Under the pieces are notes generated by a model, which did not search any database, was not told the DNA's origin, and saw nothing but the letters and a program-made list of their open reading frames with translations. A stretch of 64,000 bases of DNA, from the NCBI RefSeq assembly GCF_001956045.1, contig NZ_MRTH01000015.1, positions 129,209 through 193,208 of the forward strand, in the 5' to 3' direction. The stretch comes from Paenibacillus sp. FSL H7-0331. GTDB lineage: Bacteria > Bacillota > Bacilli > Paenibacillales > NBRC-103111. A program made the translations under genes and the position numbers. This document shows, piece after piece, positions 27,756 through 37,246 of this stretch. The stretch's first letter is position 1; the number at the start of each line of letters is the position of its first letter.

Positions 27756-29513
27756 TTATAAGTTTTTTTCATTATCCATCGCTTCCATCGGCAGCTGGAT
27801 TTCAACCTTCGCGCCGCTTTCGGGTCCATTCATGAACACCACGTGAGCCCGATTCGGATACAGCAGCGCAATTCTGCGTTTTACATTCCAGATCCCGACG
27901 TTCTCTCCTTTATCGTTCATCAGATCCTCATCCGATTGCAGCCGCTGAAGCACATCATCGGGAAATCCCTTGCCCGAATCCTCAATGGAAATTTTCAACA
28001 AGTCCCCTTCGGCAGATGACTCGGAGTCTATGACAATATGAATATGAATAGAATCGTCCATCGTGACCGCATGTTTAATTGTATTCTCCACAAAAGTTTG
28101 CACGATCAAGGGTGGAACCTGAATTTCCTCCAAGTCATCCTTCAGGGTCACCTCGTAATCGAGATGCTTCGGAAACCTCATTTTTTGAATGTTCAAGTAA
28201 TTGCACGTATGTCTGATTTCATCTTGTAAAGGGACAAACGTCAGGTTACTGCGGAACATGTACCGAAAGTACTCAACCAGCGATAAGGACATTTCCTGAA
28301 TCAGCTCGTACTTCTGAGCCTGAGCCAGATGATACACAATATTTAAGGAATTCAAGTAAAAATGCGGATTGATTTGCAGCTGCAAATGCTTAAGCTCCGC
28401 ACGCTGACTGCTCAATTGCTCCTCATATACATCGATTTTCAATTGTTCAATTTGAGCAACCATATCATTGAACGCTGCATTTATCACTTCAAATTCACCG
28501 GAGGATGGGTAAGGCACGATTCGGGTATCCCATTTGCCTTCCTTAAATCTCCGCATCGCCATTAATAATTTGTAGATCGGACGCAGAATGAGCTTTCTCA
28601 AAAACAACAGCAGCAGCAGCAGCATAATGACAAAGCCAAGAGGAACTATCAGCACAACCCGTTGAAAAATAGGCAGCTTCTCCATAATTCCATTTTCCGG
28701 GATCAGCACCGTCAGATAGAAGCTGCCCTTCTTGGAACGTTCTGCAACCTCCAAGTATGTGTGGTTGTTACCGGTTAGCTTGTATATTTCATCTTCGAGT
28801 GTCAGATCGATGCCATTCTGTGCAATAAACTCCTGATGATCCATTGGTTCATGGTGTTCCGTAGACAAAACTGAAATCCCGGTTTCCCCCAAATCGATCA
28901 AATTGAGCGGAATCATCATCCTTTTTACATTCACCCATGCCCCTACATATACATTGCCTATCTTGGCGACATGGCTCAGATAATGCTCTTGGTCAATTTG
29001 TTGGACACACCATTTCAGTGTACATTCTTGCTCCATTTGTGCGTTATTCTTCAGCATGGAGGTGAGAAGTATTCGAGCTTGATCCCTCTCATCAAAGCTT
29101 AATGCCAGGTTCGGTCCGATTAAAAAATCATCATTATTTTCCGAATAAACAAAGAACATATCCATCGTTTTACTGTTATTTATAGTAGTCGATATATTAT
29201 TGAACAATCGAATTCGGGCTTCCTGGTATCTTACTGAATAGTAGGCATCCGGCTGATCAAGAATGATCAAATCGGTTTCTTCAGCAACCATATTGTATAA
29301 GTACTCATCCGCTTCTCCGAGCGTACGATCGATCTGCCCCATATACAGGGTAACGAGATTCTTATTGGATTGGGCTACTTGGTCCCTGACGACCTTACCC
29401 GCATAAGAGCTGTAATAGATCATCCAGACCATCAAAGGAATGAAGATTGCAAAAAAAGCCAAACCAATTCGAAATCTCAGAGATTTAAAAAATTCCTTGT
29501 TCATAAATCCCAT
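27756..29513 (-). CDS. Sensor histidine kinase, YesM-like
   Basis: The 585-residue membrane kinase has transmembrane helices near residues 10-32 and 275-305 bracketing an extracellular sensor domain, then HAMP (LILRPIYKLLMAMRRFKEG), the His_kinase segment LQLQINPHFYLNSLNIVY and an HATPase domain (FVENTIKHAV, EDSGKGFPDD, NVGIWNVKRRI). It starts at ATG 29513 with GGAGG nine bases upstream. Its partner is the AraC-type regulator at 24822. The pair likely senses the sugar imported by the Lpl-like transporter. Confidence 0.93.
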   Translation of the reverse strand: MGFMNKEFFKSLRFRIGLAFFAIFIPLMVWMIYYSSYAGKVVRDQVAQSNKNLVTLYMGQIDRTLGEADEYLYNMVAEETDLIILDQPDAYYSVRYQEARIRLFNNISTTINNSKTMDMFFVYSENNDDFLIGPNLALSFDERDQARILLTSMLKNNAQMEQECTLKWCVQQIDQEHYLSHVAKIGNVYVGAWVNVKRMMIPLNLIDLGETGISVLSTEHHEPMDHQEFIAQNGIDLTLEDEIYKLTGNNHTYLEVAERSKKGSFYLTVLIPENGIMEKLPIFQRVVLIVPLGFVIMLLLLLLFLRKLILRPIYKLLMAMRRFKEGKWDTRIVPYPSSGEFEVINAAFNDMVAQIEQLKIDVYEEQLSSQRAELKHLQLQINPHFYLNSLNIVYHLAQAQKYELIQEMSLSLVEYFRYMFRSNLTFVPLQDEIRHTCNYLNIQKMRFPKHLDYEVTLKDDLEEIQVPPLIVQTFVENTIKHAVTMDDSIHIHIVIDSESSAEGDLLKISIEDSGKGFPDDVLQRLQSDEDLMNDKGENVGIWNVKRRIALLYPNRAHVVFMNGPESGAKVEIQLPMEAMDNEKNL

Positions 29514-29621
29514 TTCTTCTGACCTCCATGATCGTGATGTCTATAACCGATAATTATATCATGGAAGAGGTCAACCAGAATACGTTCCGGCTGACCCCTT
29601 GCGGCTTCGGATTGAGATCTC

Positions 29622-30479
29622 TTACACCGTTATTTGCTGCAGCAGTCTTTCCAGGTTGCGATAGCTGGTGGCTACCCCTTCAACCTCGTCACCAGCGGTT
29701 ACATCCTGTTCAACAAATACATACTTGGCATGTCCAAGCGATGTGGCTTCCTTTAAATAGTCCACAATAGGGAGGGTTCCCTGACCAATTTGGGTAAAAT
29801 GAGCCGGGTCCTGAGTTTTATAAAGCTCGTCTATCGTGATGCTGCTGTTAGCCCCGAATACATCAAACCAATTGACAGGCTGAGCCGCCGCAGGCAGATC
29901 CTTTTGATGCAGCATGATGCAGCGATCTCCCAGCTTGCTCATCCATTCTATCGGATCAACTCCGCCTCTAACCGCCCAATACGTATCCAGTTCAAACTTC
30001 ACCAGCTGTGGATCGGTATGCGCGAGCATAAGGTCCATAACCGTTTCACCCTCAAACACCTGAAATTCCTGAAAATGATTGTGATAATATAATTGCATAC
30101 CGCCACTCTTACATATTTCCCCATATCTATTAAATGATTCACAGAAATTCAGTACATCCCGTTTATTGGCAAAGAAAGCGATCGAACATCCGATTCCTGT
30201 GCTCCCGATTTCTTGATTAGCCGCTATGATACCTTCCCAGTCTGTCTCCTCATTCACACGGGTATGACTGCTGACAGCTTTCATGCCAAGACGATCCAAC
30301 TGCCTCCTTACCTCAGAGGGAGTAATATTCCCCCCAAGACTTAAGCCCTCATCAGTTTTACGAATGACCATTTCCAGATTGGTGTAGCCGATCTGCGCCA
30401 GCTTTTCCAAGGTCCCGATATAATCACGTTGTAACGCATCCTTCACCGAAAATAACTGTAATCCGATTGATATTGTCAT
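29622..30479 (-). CDS. Sugar phosphate isomerase/epimerase-family TIM-barrel protein
   Basis: The 285-residue protein is an AP-endonuclease-2-like TIM barrel of the IolE/IolI type: GLQLFSVKDALQRDY at the start, LYYHNHFQEF with metal-binding His, and KFELDTYWAVRGG. Members isomerise or epimerise sugars and inositols. ATG at 30479 is five bases after GGAGG. It follows the binding-protein gene by 21 bases and precedes the kinase gene. Together with the oxidoreductase at 26616 it suggests uptake and rearrangement of an inositol-like or keto-sugar substrate. Confidence 0.9.
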   Translation of the reverse strand: MTISIGLQLFSVKDALQRDYIGTLEKLAQIGYTNLEMVIRKTDEGLSLGGNITPSEVRRQLDRLGMKAVSSHTRVNEETDWEGIIAANQEIGSTGIGCSIAFFANKRDVLNFCESFNRYGEICKSGGMQLYYHNHFQEFQVFEGETVMDLMLAHTDPQLVKFELDTYWAVRGGVDPIEWMSKLGDRCIMLHQKDLPAAAQPVNWFDVFGANSSITIDELYKTQDPAHFTQIGQGTLPIVDYLKEATSLGHAKYVFVEQDVTAGDEVEGVATSYRNLERLLQQITV

Positions 30480-30500
30480 AATAGCCTCCATTTTTGATTC

Positions 30501-32045
30501 TTATTTTGTTTGTGCCCATGCATCCAATTGCTTTTGCTTTTCTGCAATAATTTTGTCTTGACCGGCCGACTTCAATTTGGCAATAAACTGCGGAAGCTCT
30601 GTTTTCGGATCAATGGTTCCAGTTTCCAGGCCAGATTTGTATTGGTTAAATACGCTGGTAACCGCTGCTACTTCGGTTTTTACCGGAGTTGCATCAAAGG
30701 TGAAACCAAGGGCCGGCGATTTGATAGCTGTTTTATTAAACTTATCGGTTTGCTGATAAATGTCTTCCGGATCGCCGGTAAACACATAAGATTTGAATTG
30801 ATCACCGAACAACCAGCCTTGATTGACGCCATAAGGTACACTGGTCGAATTGATTCCTTGAGGATAATCGATCACGTTGGCAGATTTTTTCACGTAATCT
30901 CTTCCTTCAATCCCCCAGGCCATCAGGTTAATAATATCCTTGTCTGAGAACATCAGGTTCAGGAACATCATCGCTCTCGCTGGATCCTTGGAATTGTTGG
31001 CGATCGACCACATGAATCGTGTAATCTGGTTGGTATTGGAAACAGCCTCGGAAACTTTGAGTTCAACCATCTCTTTACCCGTTACCCGGGAAGCTTGCAT
31101 CGCATATCCTGGCTTGGATGTCGTTAAGAAGGAGAAGGCACGGTCCGCTTTGATCAGATCGGAACCATTGTCCTTGGATGTTGCGGCATCCTTGAGTACA
31201 TATCCTTTTTCATACCATCTTCTGACGGTGTCCAGCATTCCTGCATATTTCGGTGATTCAAACATATTGACAACCTTCAGATTCTTGTTTTCATAATCCA
31301 GAACGCCCATATAATCCCCGAGCACATCAAAATCCTTATTGGCAATAATATTGACTGGTGTCACCGAGCTAGTGTAAAGAACCAAAGGTGTAATACTCGG
31401 CTCCTTGTCCTTGATCGTTTGAAACACACTATCCAGGTCGTTATAGGAAGTCAGCTTGCTTAAATCTATCTTGTATTTATCAACAAGATCCTTTCTCATC
31501 GTAAGCGATCGGTCTGCCGCCAAATCTCTGTTGCTCGTAATTCCGTATAATTTCCCGTTAACCTTGGCAGCATTGAGGAATGCAGGATCCAACGTTTTCG
31601 TAATATCCTGACCATATTTGGTAAGCAAATCATCCATGGCAACAAGACGTCCCTGCGTCACATGTGTGCTGTAGGTTCCTCCCACCCCACTGACCAATAA
31701 ATCAAGCTTTTCATTGGACGCGACCATCAGGTTGGTCTGCTGTGCATAGGAGCCATAGCTGATCGGAACAAATTTAACCGTGGCATTGATTTTCTTTTTT
31801 GTGATTTCGTTCACGGCTTTTTCCACTTCAGGAATGCCTTGTGTCTGCGAGTTCGTTGTGAAGAAAGCCATCGTGATTTCATACGGAGCCAAATTAGCTG
31901 CGGAACCGGCTTCTTGTTGGTTACTGCCTACCGGCGCTCCCGTATCTCCTGCCTGCTTAGCGCCGGAAGAACATCCTGCCAATAACGATGTGAATACGAG
32001 AACAGCTGCAGTAAATAATTGCAATGACCTTGCTCTTTTTTTCAT
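30501..32045 (-). CDS. CUT1-type binding lipoprotein, LplA-like
   Basis: The 514-residue lipoprotein has the signal and lipobox (LLAGC) and a long extracellular domain (YEITMAFFTTNSQTQGIPEV start, KLDLLVSGVGG, YVKKSANVIDYPQGI). This matches the LplA/YtcQ group that works with LplB/LplC permeases, common in Paenibacillus for complex or modified sugars. CAGGAGGG precedes the ATG. The ATPase is not encoded nearby. Confidence 0.93.
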   Translation of the reverse strand: MKKRARSLQLFTAAVLVFTSLLAGCSSGAKQAGDTGAPVGSNQQEAGSAANLAPYEITMAFFTTNSQTQGIPEVEKAVNEITKKKINATVKFVPISYGSYAQQTNLMVASNEKLDLLVSGVGGTYSTHVTQGRLVAMDDLLTKYGQDITKTLDPAFLNAAKVNGKLYGITSNRDLAADRSLTMRKDLVDKYKIDLSKLTSYNDLDSVFQTIKDKEPSITPLVLYTSSVTPVNIIANKDFDVLGDYMGVLDYENKNLKVVNMFESPKYAGMLDTVRRWYEKGYVLKDAATSKDNGSDLIKADRAFSFLTTSKPGYAMQASRVTGKEMVELKVSEAVSNTNQITRFMWSIANNSKDPARAMMFLNLMFSDKDIINLMAWGIEGRDYVKKSANVIDYPQGINSTSVPYGVNQGWLFGDQFKSYVFTGDPEDIYQQTDKFNKTAIKSPALGFTFDATPVKTEVAAVTSVFNQYKSGLETGTIDPKTELPQFIAKLKSAGQDKIIAEKQKQLDAWAQTK

Positions 32046-32091
32046 ACTAACCCTCCTGTTTTTTTATATGATATGGCAATGGCGGCGTAGC

Positions 32092-32979
32092 CTAACCCTT
32101 CACCGCACCTACCGTAAGCCCCTTGACAAAAAATTTCTGGAAAAACGGATACGTAATCAATATCGGAATAACCCCAATGACTGCCATCGCCATACGTACG
32201 CCTTCTTTGGGGAGAGCAGAGAGCATTTGTCCTTGATTGCCACCCAGATCGGCGGTGCTCAAAAATTGAATATCGAGCAATATTTTATTAAGCAAATACT
32301 GCAGACTGAACAGCTTGCTGTCTGTAATAAAGATCAGGCTGTTAAACCAGTCGTTCCAGTAATGAATAATTTGAAATAAACCAATGGTAGCCAAAATCGG
32401 GAGAGACAACGGCATGACGATTTGGTAAAAAATTCTGAATTCGCCCGCACCATCAATGTAAGCTGATTCGATGATCGCTACAGGAATGGAATTCATGAAA
32501 AAGGTTCTAGCCAGCAGCACATAAAATCCATTGAGTAACAAGTAAGGGATGATTAAAGCAAAAATCGTATTTTTCAAATCAAACACCTGTGTATACATGT
32601 AGTAGGTCGATACGAGCCCACCATTGAATAGCATTGTGAAAAATACGTAAAACGCTAGCACCTTGCGGTAAGGCAAATCTCTTCTCGATAACGGATAAGC
32701 GAGCAAGGAGATAATGATCAGGCTGATAATCGTGCCAATGACCGTTACCGAAATGGAGATCCCATACGCACGCAGAATGGTGCTGGCATCGTGAAACAAA
32801 TATTCGTATGCAGCAAAGCTGATTTTATTAGGAAAGAAAGAATAACCGGTTCGGATAATTTCATTCTCGTCCGTAATTGACGAGGTGACCAACAGCAGGA
32901 ACGGAAGCAGACTTAAAGCGGTTATGACAACAAACAGAAGATGAATAATGAATTGATACAAGTTTTCCTTTTGCTTCAT
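32092..32979 (-). CDS. CUT1 ABC permease, LplC-like
   Basis: The 295-residue protein has six transmembrane helices with the EAA-type loop IESAYIDGAGEFRIFYQIVMPL and the C-terminal FFQKFFVKGLTVGAVKG typical of LplC/YtcP. The ATG is preceded by AAAGGGAG, 14 bases after the LplB-like gene. It forms the channel with that protein. Confidence 0.93.
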   Translation of the reverse strand: MKQKENLYQFIIHLLFVVITALSLLPFLLLVTSSITDENEIIRTGYSFFPNKISFAAYEYLFHDASTILRAYGISISVTVIGTIISLIIISLLAYPLSRRDLPYRKVLAFYVFFTMLFNGGLVSTYYMYTQVFDLKNTIFALIIPYLLLNGFYVLLARTFFMNSIPVAIIESAYIDGAGEFRIFYQIVMPLSLPILATIGLFQIIHYWNDWFNSLIFITDSKLFSLQYLLNKILLDIQFLSTADLGGNQGQMLSALPKEGVRMAMAVIGVIPILITYPFFQKFFVKGLTVGAVKG

Positions 32980-32993
32980 CTGAATAGCTCCCT

Positions 32994-33956
32994 TTAAAAT
33001 AACGCGTTATCGCTATTGATTTTTCTCACAATATAATTGGACAAGATCACTAATGCAAATCCGACTACGGATTGATATACGCCGGCTGCGGAAGACATCC
33101 CGATATCCCCAAGCGTCAGCAAGGCCCGATATACATAAGTATCAATGGTGTTGGTCACAGAGCTCAGAGCGCCTGCATCCAGCGGAACCTGATAGAACAA
33201 TCCAAAATCGGAGTAAAAAATGCGGCCGATTGCAAACAACGTCATGATCGTAATGACAGGTGTAATGAGTGGAAGTGTAATGCTTCGGATTTGCTGCCAG
33301 CGGGATGCCCCATCCACTGTCGCTGCTTCATAATATTCTTTATCGATGCCGACGATTGCCGCCAGAAAAATAACACATAAATGACCGGCACCTTTCCAGA
33401 CACTTACTATTGTTAAAATATAGGGCCAATATTGGGTCTCGCCATACCAGCTGATTTCCTTGATGCCCAGCATCGGCAATATTTGCTTGTTCATCATTCC
33501 GGAATCGCCGCTAAGTAGAGCAAATACGAGATAGCCGATGATGACGGTAGATATCAGATACGGCAAGAGTACAGCGCTTTGATAGAATCGTGACAAGAAG
33601 CGATTTTTCAGCTCATTCAATAAAATAGCTAACGCCACTGCCGCGATCAGATTCATAATGATGAAAGATATATTGTATAATAACGTGTTTCTGGTAATGA
33701 TATACGCATCTGTCGTTTTAAAAAGAAACTCGAAGTTTTTAAAGCCAATCCAATCGCTGTTTAATATCCCCTTCGTAAAATTAATATCCTTGAAGGCGAT
33801 AACAATCCCCAGCATGGGCAAGTAGTTGTTGATGAATAAGTAAAGAAGACCTGGCACCATCATAATAAATAGTACACTATATCGCCTTAATTTCTTCCAT
33901 GTCCTTGCATATGAAGGGTTCAAAGCATTTTGTTGGACAGTTTCTGCTTGTTCCAT
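32994..33956 (-). CDS. CUT1 ABC permease, LplB-like
   Basis: The 320-residue protein has a cytoplasmic N-terminus (RTWKKLRRYS), six transmembrane helices and the EAA-type loop YYEAATVDGASRWQQIRSITL. It is the first gene of the second sugar operon. GGGAGAGG precedes the ATG. The 230 bases upstream contain a perfect 17-bp palindrome and are presumably where the AraC-type regulator acts. Confidence 0.93.
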   Translation of the reverse strand: MEQAETVQQNALNPSYARTWKKLRRYSVLFIMMVPGLLYLFINNYLPMLGIVIAFKDINFTKGILNSDWIGFKNFEFLFKTTDAYIITRNTLLYNISFIIMNLIAAVALAILLNELKNRFLSRFYQSAVLLPYLISTVIIGYLVFALLSGDSGMMNKQILPMLGIKEISWYGETQYWPYILTIVSVWKGAGHLCVIFLAAIVGIDKEYYEAATVDGASRWQQIRSITLPLITPVITIMTLFAIGRIFYSDFGLFYQVPLDAGALSSVTNTIDTYVYRALLTLGDIGMSSAAGVYQSVVGFALVILSNYIVRKINSDNALF

Positions 33957-34094
33957 ATCGTTTCCTCTCCCTTGTCTCTAGCGCTTTCTTTATATAGAGA
34001 ATTATAAGATAATGAAACAGCTTTCCCTACCCCAATTCCGACGTTAAATAACGTTTTTACGACTTAATAAGACCAAACAACACCTTTCAATTAA

Positions 34095-34111
34095 ATAGTA
34101 ATTATTACTAT
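34095..34111. promoter_or_regulatory. Perfect 17-bp palindrome upstream of the LplB-like gene
   Basis: ATAGTAAT-T-ATTACTAT is a perfect dyad about 140 bases before the first gene of the minus-strand importer operon. It is a plausible operator for the operon, whose -10-like TATAAT lies near 34005 without a good -35, as expected of activator-dependent promoters. Confidence 0.4.
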
Positions 34112-34136
34112 AAGAGTCCAGTATACCCTATGATGA

Positions 34137-34178
34137 CGTTAAAACCCGCCGAATGAATCCATCCAGCGGGTTTTAACG
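34137..34178 (-). terminator. Terminator-like hairpin after asd
   Basis: A 13-bp perfect stem (CGTTAAAACCCGC/GCGGGTTTTAACG) with a 16-base loop lies nine bases after the asd stop. The 3' arm contains TTTT but no longer T-run follows. It probably separates asd from the importer operon. Confidence 0.6.
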
Positions 34179-34186
34179 TTTATCTA

Positions 34187-35254
34187 CTATAAGATACCTT
34201 GCTCAAGCATCGATTCAGCAAGCAGTACGGCGCCTTTGCCCGCACCCATCTTGGTGTTATGTGAAACGAGCACGTATTTAACCCCGCCCAATACAGGATC
34301 TTCCTCTAGTCGTCCCAGGCTGGTAGTCATGCCATCCCCGATTTCCCTGTCCAGCCTTGGTTGTGGCCTGTAAGGGTCCTCATACACATGAATCATATTG
34401 TTCGGAGCCGAATGCAATTTTCTGTTTTTATACGGATTGTAGCCTTGTATCGCTGCCCTGACTTCTGCGATATCCGCTTTCTTGTCCAATCCTACAAAAA
34501 CGGCTTCCGTATGCCCATCAAGTACATTCACTCTTGTACACAAACAGTTAACATTTATTTTCGCTTGTTCTATGGAAGTTTTATTGAATTCACCCAATAT
34601 TTTCAATAATTCAATTCTTACTTTTCCTTCTTCATTCGGAATATAAGGAATAATATTATCCAGAATATCCAGCGTTCTTACTCCGGGACTTCTTCCCGCT
34701 CCACTCACGGCCTGCATCGAAACCATTAGCACATTATTAATGCCAAAATGCTGCTGCAAAGGTTTAAGTGTTATGGCAAGTCCTGTAACCGTACAATTAG
34801 GCACAGGGAGTACAAAACCTTTCCACCCCCGCTGCATACGTTGTATCTGAACTAATTGTGCGTGATCATCATTAACTCCTGTGATCAAAAGCGGTGTATC
34901 TTCAAAATAACGAAATGCAGAAGCTGTTGAAAACGTAGGGGTGGTTTGAGCAAACCACGGCTCAAGCTCTTTTGCCAAATCTGACTCTACAGCTGTAAAG
35001 ATCACATCCAGCTTTTCAGGTGAAAAGTCTTTTGAAGAAACGACAGGAATACCTTTCATATCTTCAGGTATGGGTAAGCTCTGTGTCCACCTTGAACTGC
35101 CATTGGCTTCAATCAGGGCTTTTTCATAATTGTCTGCATTGCGTGAGATAACCATCTGGACGACCTCAAAATTCGGATGTTCTGTAAGCGCCAGAACAAA
35201 TTGCTGCCCTGCCATTCCTGTTGCTCCTACGATTGCGGCTTTTAATCGACTCAT
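34187..35254 (-). CDS. asd: Aspartate-semialdehyde dehydrogenase
   Basis: The 355-residue enzyme makes L-aspartate-4-semialdehyde from aspartyl phosphate, feeding lysine, threonine and methionine synthesis and diaminopimelate for the cell wall. It has an N-terminal NADP site (IVGATGMAGQQFV), the catalytic Cys in PNCTVTG and the substrate-binding region VSMQAVSGAGRSPGVRTLD. The pattern and length resemble the archaeal/fungal-type enzymes rather than the short bacterial type. ATG at 35254 was chosen because AGAAGGGA fits it; the ATG at 35263 touches that site. A T-box leader lies directly upstream. Confidence 0.94.
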   Translation of the reverse strand: MSRLKAAIVGATGMAGQQFVLALTEHPNFEVVQMVISRNADNYEKALIEANGSSRWTQSLPIPEDMKGIPVVSSKDFSPEKLDVIFTAVESDLAKELEPWFAQTTPTFSTASAFRYFEDTPLLITGVNDDHAQLVQIQRMQRGWKGFVLPVPNCTVTGLAITLKPLQQHFGINNVLMVSMQAVSGAGRSPGVRTLDILDNIIPYIPNEEGKVRIELLKILGEFNKTSIEQAKINVNCLCTRVNVLDGHTEAVFVGLDKKADIAEVRAAIQGYNPYKNRKLHSAPNNMIHVYEDPYRPQPRLDREIGDGMTTSLGRLEEDPVLGGVKYVLVSHNTKMGAGKGAVLLAESMLEQGIL

Positions 35255-35316
35255 AACCAGCATCCCTTCTGATTGGATAGTACATACAATTCAATTACAG
35301 ATAGTTACGTGCAAAC

Positions 35317-35610
35317 AAAAAAATCCCACCCCCAAGACTTATAGTCTTGGGGACGAGATTTGTTAAATTCGTCGTGGTACCACCCCAGATTTGCTGATAC
35401 GTCGCCGTAGCAGCCTCTTCAAGTACGGCATTACATAGAATGCTTATACTCTAGCTCTATAACAGGAGCTCCTGTCACACCATCCCTTTTGTCCGGTTCC
35501 GATGTGCAGCTCAGAGGCTTTCTTCAATAAATCATTTTTTACTCCCTTTCAGCTACCGGAGCTCTCTGTGAAAAAATCAATTTATTTACTTTTCTCTTCA
35601 TCGCATTTGA
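35317..35610 (-). promoter_or_regulatory. T-box riboswitch leader of asd, probable lysine specifier
   Basis: On the minus strand the T-box element GGGGTGGTACCACG (near 35371-35386) precedes a terminator with a 10-bp stem (CCCCAAGACT/AGTCTTGGGG, 35330-35352) and seven T (35317-35323). Upstream is a Stem I region with AGTA, AGAGAG and GCTGAAAG landmarks. Folding AATAAAT with ATTTATT puts AGTA opposite GAAGAAAGC; the triplet after GAA-G is AAA (35519-35521), a lysine codon, with AAG overlapping it. T-box identity is secure; specificity is by hand fold. Uncharged tRNA would stabilise the antiterminator and switch asd on. Confidence 0.85.
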
Positions 35611-35665
35611 ATATTAGGCTTATGATAGCAAATACTGACCGAATTGTAAATCTAAAAGTATCCCA

Positions 35666-36187
35666 TCAAGATTTCTTAACGAACTGACCTTGGATAGTTT
35701 GCGGATTCACCAACAGGTTGTAGATCGGGCACACCCGTTCAACGGCTTCGCGCAGCGCCTGAATCGTTTCATCAGTTTCAGTTGAACCCAAAGTAACCGT
35801 ATAAGCGATATTGTGCGGGTACACGGGAATCTCTTCATAACCAGGCTTGCCGGCAAGCGGATGCAATTCCCCCGTTACTTCAACCTCCAGTGTTTCCAGT
35901 GAAACACCGCGAATCGATGCCTGGATTAGTGTTATATGCGTCAGGCAGCTGCCCAGCACGCCAAGCTGCAGCTCCGGTGAGCTGGGTCCGAGATTATATC
36001 CGGCAAAGTCGTCCGGGCTATCGCTAATAATTTGAAAATCCCGGATTCTGATTTCACGGACACCGCTTCTACCGGCCGCACGCACCTTGGCCCGGTGAAC
36101 AATGACCTCGGTGTTGTGTTCCGCCTGTGCAGCTCTGGCCTCTACCGCCGCTTTTTTTTGAACCAAATACTCGTTAAGTGTTGTCAT
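35666..36187 (-). CDS. OsmC-family protein
   Basis: The 173-residue protein has the two conserved Cys regions of OsmC/Ohr proteins: LGVLGSCLTHITLIQASIRG and VERVCPIYNLLVNPQT. OsmC proteins are thiol peroxidases of organic or lipid hydroperoxides; some act on sulfur metabolites. It is the last gene of the second Opp/Dpp operon, 27 bases after the OppF-like gene, which ties it to the organosulfur island. AAAAGGAG precedes the ATG. Confidence 0.88.
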   Translation of the reverse strand: MTTLNEYLVQKKAAVEARAAQAEHNTEVIVHRAKVRAAGRSGVREIRIRDFQIISDSPDDFAGYNLGPSSPELQLGVLGSCLTHITLIQASIRGVSLETLEVEVTGELHPLAGKPGYEEIPVYPHNIAYTVTLGSTETDETIQALREAVERVCPIYNLLVNPQTIQGQFVKKS

Positions 36188-36214
36188 ATCAGGTTTGCTC
36201 CTTTTTATATCATA

Positions 36215-37246
36215 TTATTTCGTTATTTCAGCCTGCAAATGACAGGCAGACCTGTGATTGGGTGCTACCTCACGCAGTATGGGCATTTCCTGCCTGCACA
36301 CATCCATGACGAACGGACAACGCGTATGAAACACGCAGCCCGATGGAGGATGCAGCGGTGAAGGCAGATCACCTTTTAGTATAATCCGCTCCCTTTTGAC
36401 TGTCGGATCAGCGATCGGCACCGCCGACAATAATGCCCTCGTATACGGATGCTGCGGATTGAGAAACAGACTATCGGTCTCGGCCTCTTCCACGAGCTTG
36501 CCGAGATACATCACACCGATCCGATCCGATATGTGCCGGACCACGCTAATATCATGAGCAATGAACAGATAGGTGAGTCCGAGCTCCCCCTGGAGCTTCC
36601 TGAGCAGATTAATAATTTGCGACTGGATAATCACGTCAAGGGCAGATACGGGTTCATCGCATATGACGATCTTCGGATTCAGGATCAACACCCGAGCCAG
36701 TCCGATTCGCTGTCGCTGCCCGCCCGACAGCTCATGCGGATAACGGTAATAGTATTCAGGCTGCAGCCCGACCTTGTCCAAAATCTCAAATATCCGCTGC
36801 TCACGCTCCTGGCGTGAACCAATACCATGAATCACGAGCGATTCCTCAAGAATACTGCCGATTCGTTTACGCGGGTTCAATGACGTATAAGGGTCCTGAA
36901 ATACCATTTGCAGCTGCTGACGCAGCGGGCGCAAGGCGCGGTTGGACAAGCTCAGGATATCGGTTCCGCGGAATCGCACCTCGCCCGATGTAACGTCGTT
37001 AAGACGAAGCAGCGACTTGCCAAGAGTACTTTTCCCGCAGCCCGACTCACCGACAAGACCGTAGGTTTCCCCCTCCCATAAGTGGAAGGAGACATCATCC
37101 ACCGCCTTGACCACATTTTTGTTCAATCCAAACGAAGCGCCAGCCTTATAATATTTCTTCAGGTGCCTGATTTCCAGCAGTGGCTGCTGGTCAAGAGGTG
37201 CCGTTCTAATGGGTTCCTGATGAGGATGAGGCTCAATCCCCGGCAT
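36215..37246 (-). CDS. Opp/Dpp-type ABC importer ATPase, OppF-like
   Basis: The 343-residue ATPase has Walker [10 protein letters not shown], signature LSGGQRQR, Walker [13 protein letters not shown], switch FIAHDISVVRHISD, and the C-terminal oligo_HPY Cys pattern (CVFHTRCPFVMDVC). ATG at 37246 overlaps the OppD-like gene by 14 bases and is preceded by GGGAGG; a much longer frame upstream runs antiparallel to no domain and was not used. It pairs with the OppD-like protein at 37233. Confidence 0.94.
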   Translation of the reverse strand: MPGIEPHPHQEPIRTAPLDQQPLLEIRHLKKYYKAGASFGLNKNVVKAVDDVSFHLWEGETYGLVGESGCGKSTLGKSLLRLNDVTSGEVRFRGTDILSLSNRALRPLRQQLQMVFQDPYTSLNPRKRIGSILEESLVIHGIGSRQEREQRIFEILDKVGLQPEYYYRYPHELSGGQRQRIGLARVLILNPKIVICDEPVSALDVIIQSQIINLLRKLQGELGLTYLFIAHDISVVRHISDRIGVMYLGKLVEEAETDSLFLNPQHPYTRALLSAVPIADPTVKRERIILKGDLPSPLHPPSGCVFHTRCPFVMDVCRQEMPILREVAPNHRSACHLQAEITK

